Assembly: GCF_016919175.1 (NCBI RefSeq)
Contig: NZ_JAFFPU010000066.1
Coordinates: 1 to 15,163 of the forward strand
From: Leptospira ainlahdjerensis
GTDB taxonomy: Bacteria > Spirochaetota > Leptospiria > Leptospirales > Leptospiraceae
Direction: 5' to 3'
Length of the DNA stretch: 15,163 nt
The position numbers and the translations under genes were made by a program. Under the pieces are notes generated by a model. The model was not told the DNA's origin and did no database searches. It saw only the letters and a program-made list of their open reading frames with translations. This document shows positions 1-7,863 of this stretch, one piece after another (the first letter of the stretch is position 1; every line of letters begins with the position of its first letter).

Positions 1-60
1 GTTGTTCATTCTTAAAAACAATTCTAAAGCATTAAATATTTTAGGAATTAAAAACTAAAA

Positions 61-76
61 ACGCCATCCTTGGCGT
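61..76. terminator. Short GC-rich hairpin in the tail of cassette C1
   Basis: A perfect 6-bp stem (ACGCCA / TGGCGT) encloses a TCCT loop. It is preceded by an A-rich run and followed by ATTTGTT. It could terminate transcription of the gene whose body lies left of the window, possibly from either side, but the U-tract is short and the call is tentative. The rest of positions 1-103 is AT-rich and shows no gene. Confidence 0.35.
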
Positions 77-103
77 ATTTGTTAGTGCTTCGGCAAAAAC
101 GTC

Positions 104-283
104 GCCTAACTTCGGCTTCTCACTGCGCTTCGAGATTGCTTCGCAACTCTCGCTTGGCCTTCGGCACATTTGCTTTGTAACTCGGTTCGCGAGCCGCGAC
201 TAAGGTCGCTCGAACCTCGTTCCAATCCCTGCGCGCACAGGCGCTTCGGGAACGCAAACGTCGAGAAGCCTCTTTCGTTAGAC
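104..283 (+). repeat. attC site 1 (closes partial cassette C1)
   Basis: R'' GCCTAAC 104-110, R' GTTAGAC 277-283, 180 bp. L'' CTTCTC and L' GAGAAG pair just inside. The left arm is of the 'GCGCTTCGAGATTGC' kind with local TTGC-TTC-GCAA and GCC-TTC-GGC hairpins. The right arm carries a GCGC-loop-GCGC hairpin. An open reading frame runs through this site from position 170 but is not a gene start. Confidence 0.9.
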
Positions 284-295
284 GGCATAAGCGGA

Positions 296-301
296 AAAGG
301 A
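296..301 (+). promoter_or_regulatory. Ribosome binding site deciding the C2 start
   Basis: AAAGGA lies 9 bases before the TTG at 311. It is the only good Shine-Dalgarno sequence in the cassette leader, and it selects a TTG start that leaves a clean signal peptide. The longer upstream reading would translate the preceding attC. Confidence 0.6.
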
Positions 302-310
302 CTCAACAAA

Positions 311-802
311 TTGAAAAACACTCTACTGTTAATCAATCTGTCATTCCATATCTTTACAGCTGTTGATGCGTCCGAATGTGTTCGCTCAAAGCCTATCTCA
401 ACAATAAAATCTAATTCACCATTTAAGGTAATTAAGCTTAGTAAGGAAGAGTGGATTTATAAAGAACAAATTGAAATAGATTCCAATACAAAAGTAATAA
501 TTGAAAATAAAGGATGTGAGTCTTATTGGATCGAATATCAAATTCTGCTTTCAAATTTAGAAGCTCAAGTAAGTGCTTATAATCGATTAATTGAAGTTAT
601 TAAGATAATCAGCAAATTGAATAAATCATCAATTAACTTGATAAAAGTGTCTACAATTTTAAGAGACACAAATGAAACAAAAATTTATAAGGATGAAAAT
701 CGCATTTCAGAGAATGAATTCGGAGAATATTTTACACTGACGAAGAAAAAGTATAAAGATGGGAGCGTTCAATTTACATTATCTGCGGAAATAGGTTTGT
801 AA
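311..802 (+). CDS. Small exported protein of unknown function (cassette C2)
   Basis: I do not recognise the family. With a TTG start at 311 the protein is 163 residues. It begins with a short signal-peptide-like segment: Lys2, then a hydrophobic stretch from about residue 5 to 18, ending V-D-A before Ser21, a plausible signal peptidase I site. The mature part has two cysteines, Cys23 and Cys69, that could form a disulfide outside the cytoplasm. The rest is Lys/Glu/Ile-rich, with a likely helical stretch around residues 75-110. The frame stays open upstream to 170, but that part is attC sequence, which excludes the longer start. It is the only gene in its cassette and no promoter is visible, so expression probably depends on upstream read-through. 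The secretion call is an inference from the N-terminus alone. Confidence 0.7.
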   Translation: MKNTLLLINLSFHIFTAVDASECVRSKPISTIKSNSPFKVIKLSKEEWIYKEQIEIDSNTKVIIENKGCESYWIEYQILLSNLEAQVSAYNRLIEVIKIISKLNKSSINLIKVSTILRDTNETKIYKDENRISENEFGEYFTLTKKKYKDGSVQFTLSAEIGL

Positions 803-881
803 AATATGGAAGTAAATTAAAATAAATGCAAGTGTTAAAATATGAGCAATTGAAATTCTGAATGATAAAAATGCTTACGCC

Positions 882-1068
882 GTCTAACTTCGGCTTCTCG
901 CTCCGTTCGTCACTCACGGTTCCCGCTCGGACTCACTCCGGGCTAAAGCCACATTGCTTTGTCACTTCGGTTCGCGAGACGTTCGCTAAGGCTCACTCGA
1001 ACCTCGTGCCAACCGCGTCGCGCACAAGCGCTTGCGGACGCAACGTCGAGAAGCCTCTTTCGTTAGGC
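882..1068 (+). repeat. attC site 2 (closes cassette C2)
   Basis: R'' GTCTAAC 882-888, R' GTTAGGC 1062-1068, 187 bp. The left arm is of the 'CTCCGTTCGTCACTC' kind and the right-arm hairpin is GCGC-ACAA-GCGC. The apical stem GGTTCG / CGAACC is flanked by TTC on one side and TC on the other, leaving one extrahelical base. The intergenic stretch 803-1116 is filled by this site and short AT-rich spacers. A reading frame across it (862-1101) is an attC artefact. Confidence 0.92.
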
Positions 1069-1116
1069 GACATGCGAAACTGCTATTATAGAATTTATTA
1101 ACGGAAAGGAAAAGAA

Positions 1117-2613
1117 ATGACTTTTAAAAGTGAAATACGAGATAGTTTAATACGTTCATTACTCGAAAAAGTAAGGAAAAGAAATTATAATAAATATCTA
1201 TATTCAGTCAAGTTAAGCAATATGCGAGGATTCGCCGATGAAATTATAACTTTTGACTTTCCTGTGACAGCAATAATCGGACCAAATGGCGGAGGGAAAT
1301 CAACGGTTCTCGGTGCTGCAGCCTGTCTATACAGTGACTTAAAACCAGGTCGATTCTTTGCTAAATCGAGCAGATTTGATGATGGAATGCAGAATTGGAG
1401 GATGGAATATGAGGTAATAGACAAGTTAAAGCAAAATACAAATTTCATAAAATACAAAACAAGTTACTCGAGCTATAAATGGTCCAGAGAAAAAGTAGTA
1501 CGACCAGTCGCGTTTTTTGGAATTTCACGAACGATTCCTGCTTCTGAAAGAGCCGAATTAAAAAAAATTACCAAGACTACATATAAATTTAAAGATTCAC
1601 AAATAAAAGAATTAACGGATGAAAATGCGAAGCATATTGGACACATTTTAGGTAGAAACATAAAAGGATTCAAAGAAGCTCACGTCGGTGAGAGAGGAAA
1701 TATTACTTTTCTAGCAGGTAAAACGGAAAATGAAGTAGAATATTCAGAGTTTCACTTTGGTGCTGGTGAATCAAGCATTATAAAAATGGTTGCGTCTATT
1801 GAAAGCTTACCTGAGGGGGCACTTGTATTAATCGAAGAAATTGAAAATGGCTTACATCCTATTGCTACTCGTCGACTAGTCGAATATTTAGTTGAGGTCG
1901 CAGATAGAAAAAAAATGCAATTTATTTTTTCGACCCATTCTAATGATGCCTTGCTTCCTCTTCCTACCGAGGCAATTTGGTCTGCAATAAATAAAAAACT
2001 GGTTCAAGGTAAACTAGATATATTAGCTCTGAGAACAATCACAGGTGAAATAGATAAGCAGTTGGCTATATTTACTGAGGATATTTTTTCAGAATTATGG
2101 ATTGAAAATATAATAAGAATAAATGATCCACTTATTATGAATGCATTAGAAGTGCATGGTTTGCAGGGCGATGGTACCGCAGTAAAAATTCACAAGAATC
2201 ACAATTCAGACCCGTCAGTTAAATTTAAATCTATTTGTTTTATAGATGGTGATTCTAAACAGGACTCAAATGATGCTATATATCAATTCAGGTTGCCTGG
2301 CTCCTCACCGGAACGATATATTTTTGATAGCATAATGTCTATAATTAGCGATTTGATTGGAGAAATTACTGTTTCATTGCATCTAAACTATGAAAAGCAA
2401 GGTGAAGTAATGAATATTCTAAATCAAGTCTCTTCTACAAATCGTGATGAACATATTATATTTAGTCAAATAGGTCAAAGATTAGGATTTCTATCAGAAA
2501 ACGTTGTTCAGAATGCTTTCTTAAGCGTTTGGGTAAAAAAATTTCCAGTAGAATCACAGAAAATATTTTCAATTATATCAGATAATATTCCACAATATGG
2601 AAAGGTAAAATAA
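1117..2613 (+). CDS. OLD-like ABC ATPase with Toprim-like C-terminus (cassette C3)
   Basis: 498 residues. The N-terminal half is an SMC/RecF-type ABC ATPase: Walker A GPNGGGKST at residues 55-63, signature FGAGES at 214-219, Walker B LVLIEE in 236-241 followed by ENGLHP, and H-loop STH at 272-274. After it comes a Toprim-like segment with an acidic pair in TED (320-322) and the metal-binding type motif FIDGDS at 375-380. This order is that of OLD-family ATPase-nucleases, which include several anti-phage effectors. The usual OLD partner genes (UvrD-like helicase, HNH protein, reverse transcriptase) are absent from the cassette, so it would act alone. AAGGA at 1106-1110 sits 6 bases before the ATG. 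The Toprim assignment is weaker than the ATPase one, and defence is inferred. Confidence 0.85.
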   Translation: MTFKSEIRDSLIRSLLEKVRKRNYNKYLYSVKLSNMRGFADEIITFDFPVTAIIGPNGGGKSTVLGAAACLYSDLKPGRFFAKSSRFDDGMQNWRMEYEVIDKLKQNTNFIKYKTSYSSYKWSREKVVRPVAFFGISRTIPASERAELKKITKTTYKFKDSQIKELTDENAKHIGHILGRNIKGFKEAHVGERGNITFLAGKTENEVEYSEFHFGAGESSIIKMVASIESLPEGALVLIEEIENGLHPIATRRLVEYLVEVADRKKMQFIFSTHSNDALLPLPTEAIWSAINKKLVQGKLDILALRTITGEIDKQLAIFTEDIFSELWIENIIRINDPLIMNALEVHGLQGDGTAVKIHKNHNSDPSVKFKSICFIDGDSKQDSNDAIYQFRLPGSSPERYIFDSIMSIISDLIGEITVSLHLNYEKQGEVMNILNQVSSTNRDEHIIFSQIGQRLGFLSENVVQNAFLSVWVKKFPVESQKIFSIISDNIPQYGKVK

Positions 2614-2622
2614 ACGCACGTC

Positions 2623-2807
<185 letters not shown>

Positions 2808-2873
2808 GAAATGCTCGCAAAACTATGAACCTTTATATGAAAAATTTCTATTTAAATAATAGAGGAGGTCCTT

Positions 2874-3560
2874 ATGATTTTTGTTAATATTCTAAGTATT
2901 GGATTTCTTATTGTTTGTCTCGTTTATTCGTATTATTTTTTCAAAGGTAAAATTCATTTTCGAAACTTTATCTCATTAACCTTGGTAATTCTGTCTTTTC
3001 TTGTTTTTTTATGGGTTTTTCAACATTTTGCTTTCGAGTTAACAAAAATTAATTCGAACATCATTGATACTTATTTAAAAATAATTGGAATTTTTGGTGC
3101 GTTAGTATTCTTTACTTATCAATTTGTAAGTGGGGTTTTCTATACTGGAATCGGAATCAAACTTGATTGTAAATCGAGGCTTAACGATGGTAAGCGATTA
3201 ATCTACCTTCATGCAGAAGTAACGAGTAAGACTAATTTTATAAAAATTTACGATGCCAAAGCTTTTAATACTCCAATTTCTTCAGATCTGATTGCGGGGA
3301 CATCTGTGGAAATGAAAGTATTGGGCACGAAGCGACATGAGTATGAAAACAATTTCCTTACAAGCAAATATATACAAGGGTTAAATGGAAATTTGCAGAT
3401 AAATCCAAATGATGAGATGACATTTGCTGTAATTGGTGAATTCCCTGACCCGACCAAAACACTACTAATTGAATTTGTCCTTTTAGGTAAGAATTTTTTT
3501 TATCTCTTTCCGGAACAATGGAAGTCTAGTATTTTAATTATTCCATCACTTGAAGATTGA
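2874..3560 (+). CDS. Three-helix membrane protein of unknown function (cassette C4)
   Basis: 228 residues, family not recognised. Three hydrophobic segments are clear at about residues 3-22, 32-52 and 66-88. They are followed by a soluble domain of about 140 residues rich in beta-type alternation (for example RLIYLHAEV and MTFAVIGEF) that ends near a Trp (EQWKSS). The most likely reading is an inner-membrane anchor with a globular C-terminal domain; which side it faces is not evident. A strong Shine-Dalgarno sequence, AGGAGG at 2863-2868, lies 5 bases before the ATG and makes the start secure. It is the single gene of its cassette, with no visible promoter. Membrane-bound proteins with a soluble sensor or effector domain are common in defence islands, but nothing here proves that role. 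Confidence 0.8.
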   Translation: MIFVNILSIGFLIVCLVYSYYFFKGKIHFRNFISLTLVILSFLVFLWVFQHFAFELTKINSNIIDTYLKIIGIFGALVFFTYQFVSGVFYTGIGIKLDCKSRLNDGKRLIYLHAEVTSKTNFIKIYDAKAFNTPISSDLIAGTSVEMKVLGTKRHEYENNFLTSKYIQGLNGNLQINPNDEMTFAVIGEFPDPTKTLLIEFVLLGKNFFYLFPEQWKSSILIIPSLED

Positions 3561-3592
3561 ACGTCATCATTTGGAGACCTTGCTTGCACTTC

Positions 3593-3772
<180 letters not shown>

Positions 3773-3778
<6 letters not shown>

Positions 3779-4214
3779 GCCATTTGCCCGGGGGATGACG
3801 GAAAAAGGCGCGGGGACGAAGCGGGGCAAGGGGAAATTCCGGATTTGTTCTTCTCTACTAGACTCACTTGATTCTAATCCAGAAATTAAGAAAGTAGTGT
3901 TATGGCTTTTCTGTATTGGTCTTTCCTTCCAGGAAAAACTTTAAAGTTCAAAAGTTACAATTTCTGTAATCAATGTTTCTTGAGCCCCCAGCAGTCCCCG
4001 CGATGCAGTTTGATATTGATTGGGCAAACAGCGGCTAACTAACGCTTGCCGCTTCGTTCGTCACTCACGGAATCCGTTCGGGACTCACTTCGGTCTTCGA
4101 CACATCGCTTCGCGAACTTGGTTAAATAGTAATAGAAGAGATTTTCAGAAATAGAAGTTCGCGACCCTTTCGCGCACAAGCGCTCCGGGACGCGACGTCG
4201 TCAAGCTTCTGTCG
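3773..4214 (+). mobile_element. Cassette C5, no convincing gene; twin of C13
   Basis: A 442-bp cassette lying in the gene-poor stretch 3561-4289. It is nearly identical along its whole length to cassette C13 (11795-12236), with about fifteen base differences and two compensating one-base indels. The non-attC part (3779-4032) is GC-rich at first (3790-3835), then AT-rich, and contains a small TTTCC / GGAAA hairpin near 3920-3936. The only + strand frame of note is a 49-codon one that is broken in the twin. It may be a structural or RNA-encoding cassette, or a decayed gene. Confidence 0.8.
3795..3944 (+). CDS. Possible 49-residue small protein (cassette C5), doubtful
   Basis: ATG at 3795 opens a 49-codon frame. 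The N-terminus is basic and glycine-rich (MTEKGAGTKRGKGK). It is followed by a polar stretch and a short hydrophobic run, VVLWLFCIGLSF, at about residues 34-45, which could insert in a membrane. A run of five Gs abuts the ATG, too close to be a normal Shine-Dalgarno sequence. The twin cassette C13 has a nonsense change at codon 24 and a one-base deletion downstream. Either C13 is a dead copy, or the frame is accidental and the conserved element is the DNA or an RNA. I favour a non-coding role slightly. Confidence 0.3.
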   Translation: MTEKGAGTKRGKGKFRICSSLLDSLDSNPEIKKVVLWLFCIGLSFQEKL

Positions 4215-4220
4215 TTAGGC
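4033..4220 (+). repeat. attC site 5, divergent subtype (closes cassette C5)
   Basis: R'' GGCTAAC 4033-4039, R' GTTAGGC 4214-4220, 188 bp. The L boxes differ from the rest: GCTTGCCG near 4044-4051, facing GTCAAGC (GGCAAGC in the twin site 13). The outer part of the hairpin keeps the common core (TTCGTTCGTCACTC, CTTCGGTCTTCG), but the apex is new: a GAACTT / AAGTTC stem (about 4114-4160) around an AT-rich loop of some 35 bases. Confidence 0.88.
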
Positions 4221-4289
4221 GTCATGCTTCCAAATATATAATAATAAGAAAACTTTGGGAAATAAATTGAAAGGAATAGCTCAATTTTT

Positions 4290-5585
4290 ATGATTCTAAA
4301 TTATATAATAAGCAATTGGGTTTTACTTCTAATATTGCCCGTAATTTTAATAATTGCGATTATTTCATCTCTTAAGCGAAAAAGGAAAAATGTCGTCTGG
4401 CAATTAGAATCAACTAAAAATAGAAAAGGGATTCAAAATATAGAGAAAATCCAATTAATTAATGCAAACTCTGGTATTGAAATAGAGCTATTTCGCTCAA
4501 ATATAAAAGATTTTGAAATAAATTTAGATAATTATATTAAACTTCCTTCGCCAGAGAAAGAAAGTTTTGAAACTAATTCTATAATTCCACAACTTTTCGC
4601 AACTCTCAGTCAAATTGGAATAATCAAATCATTAAATATAAATGGATTATTCACAGCAACGGTAAATCCAGCTCTTTTAACTAAATTTGGAAATGGTACA
4701 ATCTCAACTATGATTCATGGGTCAAATGGGATAATACAAAATGCTGGCTTCCACGCTACCTCTATTTCTGTATTTACTCCCTTAGTAGTTCTTCAAGCCC
4801 TTTCACTGATAACTGGTCAGTACTATTTAAACGGAATATCGAAACAATTAGAAGGTATCGAAAATAAACTAGAAAATTTAATTAAACAATATCGTAACAA
4901 ACAAATAGCAAAAATTACATATTCAATAAAACTTATCAGGGAGCTATATAAGATCAAACATCCCAATGTCGAAGATATGGTCCAATTAAAAAAGGTAGAT
5001 TCAGAAATATCAATGATTCATGAAGAATACGTTAATCATATTTCAAGCATTAAATTAGATTCTATAAAACTTTCGAATAAGATTAGAACTTCAAAAAAAA
5101 TCGAAGAACTGTTTAATAAGTTAAAAGAAGTTTCCCTAGATTTTAGTACTAATATGGCAATTGTAACAGATGAAATTCTACATTTAAATAAAATTATAGA
5201 ATTAATATTGAATTCCCGAATGAGTGAAAATATAGATAATCGAGCAAAGCGGGTGGACGAAATTTTTGAAGAAATTGCTAAATGGAACCCAGAAGCATTC
5301 TATAGGAGAAAATTAAAGAATAGTAAGCTCGCGGAAATTTATAATATTGCGATAGAGCACGCACGCGAAATTTATAATAATGCTTATATTAATAAAAACA
5401 AAGCTAAAGATGCAGTCATTGATTTAGCAAAAAAGCACTTAGAGCTTGAAGAAAGCATTAATGGGAAAATTCCTGTTTTAGAAATGGGAGAAGAATTTAT
5501 AAGACAGATGACTCAGCCTATCAATATATTACTCAAAATTGAAGATAGGAATGCAAAATTCTTTGTAAAAAAGCACGACGCCTAA
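4290..5585 (+). CDS. Membrane-anchored coiled-coil protein, unknown function (cassette C6)
   Basis: 431 residues, family not recognised. An N-terminal hydrophobic anchor at about residues 10-28 is followed by a basic KRKRK patch, which predicts a cytoplasmic body. Residues 125-180 contain a Gly/Ser-rich loop and a second apolar stretch (about 160-178, VFTPLVVLQALSLITGQYYL) that may touch or cross the membrane. The remaining 250 residues are almost entirely charged amphipathic helix (from ISKQLEGIENKLENLI at 183-198 onward), typical of long coiled coils. AAGGAA at 4271-4276 lies 13 bases from the ATG, rather far. The stop codon TAA (5583-5585) is supplied by the R'' box of attC 6, so the gene runs into the recombination site. 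It could be a membrane-acting effector or a structural protein; the sequence does not say. Confidence 0.78.
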   Translation: MILNYIISNWVLLLILPVILIIAIISSLKRKRKNVVWQLESTKNRKGIQNIEKIQLINANSGIEIELFRSNIKDFEINLDNYIKLPSPEKESFETNSIIPQLFATLSQIGIIKSLNINGLFTATVNPALLTKFGNGTISTMIHGSNGIIQNAGFHATSISVFTPLVVLQALSLITGQYYLNGISKQLEGIENKLENLIKQYRNKQIAKITYSIKLIRELYKIKHPNVEDMVQLKKVDSEISMIHEEYVNHISSIKLDSIKLSNKIRTSKKIEELFNKLKEVSLDFSTNMAIVTDEILHLNKIIELILNSRMSENIDNRAKRVDEIFEEIAKWNPEAFYRRKLKNSKLAEIYNIAIEHAREIYNNAYINKNKAKDAVIDLAKKHLELEESINGKIPVLEMGEEFIRQMTQPINILLKIEDRNAKFFVKKHDA

Positions 5586-5760
5586 CTTCGACTTCTCGCG
5601 GCGCTTCGAGATTGCTTACGCAACTCTCGCTTGGCCTTCGGCACATTCGCTTTGACGTTCGGCTTGTGACCGCTCACTAAGGTTTGCTCAAGCCTCCGTC
5701 AAGCCCTTCGCGCACAAGCGCTTCGGGAACGCGAACGTCGAGAAGTCTCTTTCGTTATTT
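5580..5760 (+). repeat. attC site 6 (closes cassette C6)
   Basis: R'' GCCTAAC 5580-5586 overlaps the end of the C6 gene. R' is the unusual GTTATTT at 5754-5760, 181 bp in all. The odd R' belongs to cassette C7, whose own R'' (AACTAAC) matches it except at one base. Inside, TTGACG / CGTCAA and GGCTTG / CAAGCC pair perfectly, with TTC facing TC (one extrahelical base). Confidence 0.9.
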
Positions 5761-5777
5761 GCAATGGCTTAAGTTAT

Positions 5778-6578
5778 ATGGAAAATTTATTACCTATTTT
5801 TAAAGAAATAATTATTATTTTATCCAGCATAGGGACATTTCTCTCCGCATTATTCGCGGTTTGGACAATTGTTGAAATTAAAAAACAAAGAGAAAGTGCT
5901 TATAGGCCCGAGATAATGTTGGATAGCTTTTTGGCGCATTTATTTTGGGATCGGGCATTATCTGATGATAGTTTTTTCTATTACAAAATTGACAAAATTA
6001 AACAGAATAATGAAGGCGAAATACTTAATCGTCCAAGAAAAATTTACATCGATTATATTTTACAAAATATCGGGTTAGGAACAGCAAAATATATTAAGTG
6101 TAATTGGGTATATGACATTCAAAAAGCATTAAATATTTTGAGTTCCGTATTGCCAACCGAGTTAGAAATTGAAAATGATGGCGAAGAGTCTTACTTGATA
6201 CGGAACACTAACAATGGCTCAATACAATATCTTAGTTTCTTTCAAGAGGGCGTTCAATCCATAGATTATATATTACCTGAAACTTTAGGTAGGCACGGGA
6301 AGGGCGAAGTTCTACCAGAAATAGTTGCTAATATATTGACGTATTACTTAGTTTATAAATATAAACTTTATTTAAAAGAAACGATTTCGAACTCCTTGGA
6401 TGATTTCGCAGAATTTCCTACATTATCGGTCTTTATTGAATATTTGGATGTAGCAAATAAAGTCTATTATAAGGAATTTGCTTTGAAATTTAAGTTCAGT
6501 GGTACAGAAGGACATCCACAATCGGAAGAACAACAGCTAGGACTGTTTTACATAACGGTAAATGAAAAGGGATTATAA
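5778..6578 (+). CDS. Single-pass membrane protein of unknown function (cassette C7)
   Basis: 266 residues. One transmembrane helix at about residues 9-33 is followed by IVEIKKQRESAYRPEI (31-46). This layout (N-terminal helix, then a charged linker and an 'R-P-E-I' start of a soluble domain) is common in uncharacterised bacterial proteins. The soluble domain of about 220 residues has no motif I can name. The ATG lies only 23 bases into the cassette and there is no Shine-Dalgarno sequence; a three-codon frame (ATG GCT TAA at 5764-5772) stops six bases before it. Translation may depend on re-initiation or on a leaderless or read-through message from the upstream cassette. The start could also be slightly wrong, although no other in-frame start fits within the cassette. 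Confidence 0.72.
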   Translation: MENLLPIFKEIIIILSSIGTFLSALFAVWTIVEIKKQRESAYRPEIMLDSFLAHLFWDRALSDDSFFYYKIDKIKQNNEGEILNRPRKIYIDYILQNIGLGTAKYIKCNWVYDIQKALNILSSVLPTELEIENDGEESYLIRNTNNGSIQYLSFFQEGVQSIDYILPETLGRHGKGEVLPEIVANILTYYLVYKYKLYLKETISNSLDDFAEFPTLSVFIEYLDVANKVYYKEFALKFKFSGTEGHPQSEEQQLGLFYITVNEKGL

Positions 6579-6594
6579 TTTAAGGAGCCACTGC

Positions 6595-6783
<189 letters not shown>

Positions 6784-6851
6784 GTAATTGGCCAAAGCCA
6801 CAATTAAACAAAAAGCAAATTCCTGAAGAAGGTTAGAAAGGGAATCTCGCA

Positions 6852-6873
6852 TTTTTAAGAAAATTCTTAAAAA
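6852..6873. promoter_or_regulatory. Perfect AT-rich inverted repeat upstream of the MNT-HEPN pair
   Basis: Ten-base arms TTTTTAAGAA / TTCTTAAAAA are separated by AA. It sits in the only non-attC spacer of cassette C8, 54 bases before the ATG of the nucleotidyltransferase gene. It could be an operator or the hairpin of a weak terminator for read-through from upstream. Two poor TTGATT boxes follow (6874-6879, 6892-6897) with no convincing -10. Confidence 0.45.
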
Positions 6874-6926
6874 TTGATTCAAAGCATTTGCTTGATTTTT
6901 TGGATTGCGTCTGCATTCTATGGTTC

Positions 6927-7235
6927 ATGGACCGAGATTTAGAAAATTTAAAAACGCAAGTTATTACTCTCGTAAATCCTTTAAAAATAATTCTTTTTGG
7001 ATCAAGAGCCACAGGCTCATTTAATGACCACAGCGATTACGATATTTTAGTAGTTATGCCCAAAGGAACGAATAAAAGAAAAACAGCACAATTCCTTTAT
7101 CAAAATATTGAAAATATAGAAAGACCTTACGATTTCGTTGTGGTAACTGAAGAAACGCTAGAAAAATATTCTAATTCGCACCACCTTATTTACTTTCATG
7201 CACTTAAGGATGGGATCGAGCTATATGCCGCTTGA
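6927..7235 (+). CDS. MNT-type nucleotidyltransferase antitoxin (cassette C8)
   Basis: 102 residues from the ATG at 6927; an in-frame TTG at 6888 adds 13 residues that do not match the family's usual start. It is a minimal nucleotidyltransferase with GSRATG at 25-30, the SDYD motif at 36-39 (metal-binding Asp37 and Asp39) and a third acidic residue in YDFVVV (Asp69). In known MNT-HEPN pairs the MNT protein neutralises its HEPN partner by adding nucleotides to a residue of it. Here the partner follows directly, with an 11-base overlap. All catalytic residues look intact, so this is probably an active antitoxin. There is no clear Shine-Dalgarno sequence before the ATG. Confidence 0.87.
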   Translation: MDRDLENLKTQVITLVNPLKIILFGSRATGSFNDHSDYDILVVMPKGTNKRKTAQFLYQNIENIERPYDFVVVTEETLEKYSNSHHLIYFHALKDGIELYAA

Positions 7236-7614
7236 TGATCCAAGCTTACCAAATACTTGGCTGATTCATGCTAAAAGTGATTTATTATTATCTAAACTTG
7301 GTGATCGCGAGGAAATTCTTTTTAATCAGTTATGTTTTCATGCACAGCAATCCGCAGAAAAATCTCTCAAAGCGGTCTTAATAAAATATAACGTAGATTT
7401 TGAATTTACTCATAATATAAAAAATCTTATTTCGTCTCTACCTACAGAAATCGAAAGACCAGATTTTTTTAAAGACTTAACAATACTTACAGATTACGCT
7501 GTGTCCACGAGATATCCTGGTGACTATGAAGAGATTCTTTTACCTGAATATGAGAAGGCAATTTCTTTAGCACAACAAGCTTTCGATTGGGCAGAAGATT
7601 TAATTAGAAAATGA
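7225..7614 (+). CDS. HEPN-domain protein, partner of the MNT gene (cassette C8)
   Basis: 129 residues from the ATG at 7225, which overlaps the upstream gene by 11 bases; ATG 7210 in the same frame is an alternative. The HEPN helical bundle is marked by W12...A16..DL, then CFHAQQSAEKSLKAVLI at 37-53 and FTHNIKNL at 61-68. The R-x4-6-H RNase motif of HepT toxins is not seen. The corresponding region reads STRYPGDYEEI (95-105), as in the 'RYPG' branch of the family. It may therefore be a HEPN protein with a different or altered activity. As usual for such pairs, the two genes are translationally coupled. Classification as a toxin rests on gene order and family, not on a visible active site. Confidence 0.85.
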   Translation: MPLDDPSLPNTWLIHAKSDLLLSKLGDREEILFNQLCFHAQQSAEKSLKAVLIKYNVDFEFTHNIKNLISSLPTEIERPDFFKDLTILTDYAVSTRYPGDYEEILLPEYEKAISLAQQAFDWAEDLIRK

Positions 7615-7640
7615 CTTTTTGAAGTCGAATGGCCAACTAC

Positions 7641-7826
7641 GTCTAACTTCGACTTCTCGCTCCGTTCGCCACTCACGGTTCCCGCTCGGACTCACTTCGG
7701 GCTTCGCCACATTCGCTTTGACGTTCGGCTTGTTATCGCTCGCTAAGGCTCGCTCAAGCCTCCGTCAATCCCTTCGCGCACAAGCGCTTCGGGAACGCGA
7801 ACGTCGAGAAGTCTCTTTCGTTATAC
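7641..7826 (+). repeat. attC site 8 (closes cassette C8)
   Basis: R'' GTCTAAC 7641-7647, R' GTTATAC 7820-7826, 186 bp. R' departs from consensus but is matched exactly by the R'' (GTATAAC) of cassette C9, to which it belongs. Left arm CTCCGTTCGCCACTC kind, right-arm hairpin GCGC-ACAA-GCGC, apical stem GGCTTG / CAAGCC. A reading frame crossing it (7619-7861) is an attC artefact. Confidence 0.91.
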
Positions 7827-7863
7827 GCAATTTCAAAAAATGGTTAACCGGAGGAAATTAATA

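Noticed and set aside
104..283. Insertion-sequence or MITE-like interspersed repeats
   Set aside because: No target duplications or transposase. Strict single orientation and the cassette-specific matching of ends fit attC.
170..310. Upstream extension of the C2 reading frame to 170
   Set aside because: The extra residues are translated attC 1 sequence. A TTG at 311 with a proper Shine-Dalgarno sequence and signal peptide fits better.
862..1101. Reading frames lying over attC sites on the + strand (862-1101, 3550-3798, 7619-7861, 11592-11798, 14950-15147)
   Set aside because: They are attC sequence read through, and their products resemble each other only because the sites are repeats. There is no ribosome binding site.
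3779..4032. tRNA or known RNA family in the C5/C13 body
   Set aside because: I found no cloverleaf, CCA end or recognisable RNA fold, only short hairpins.
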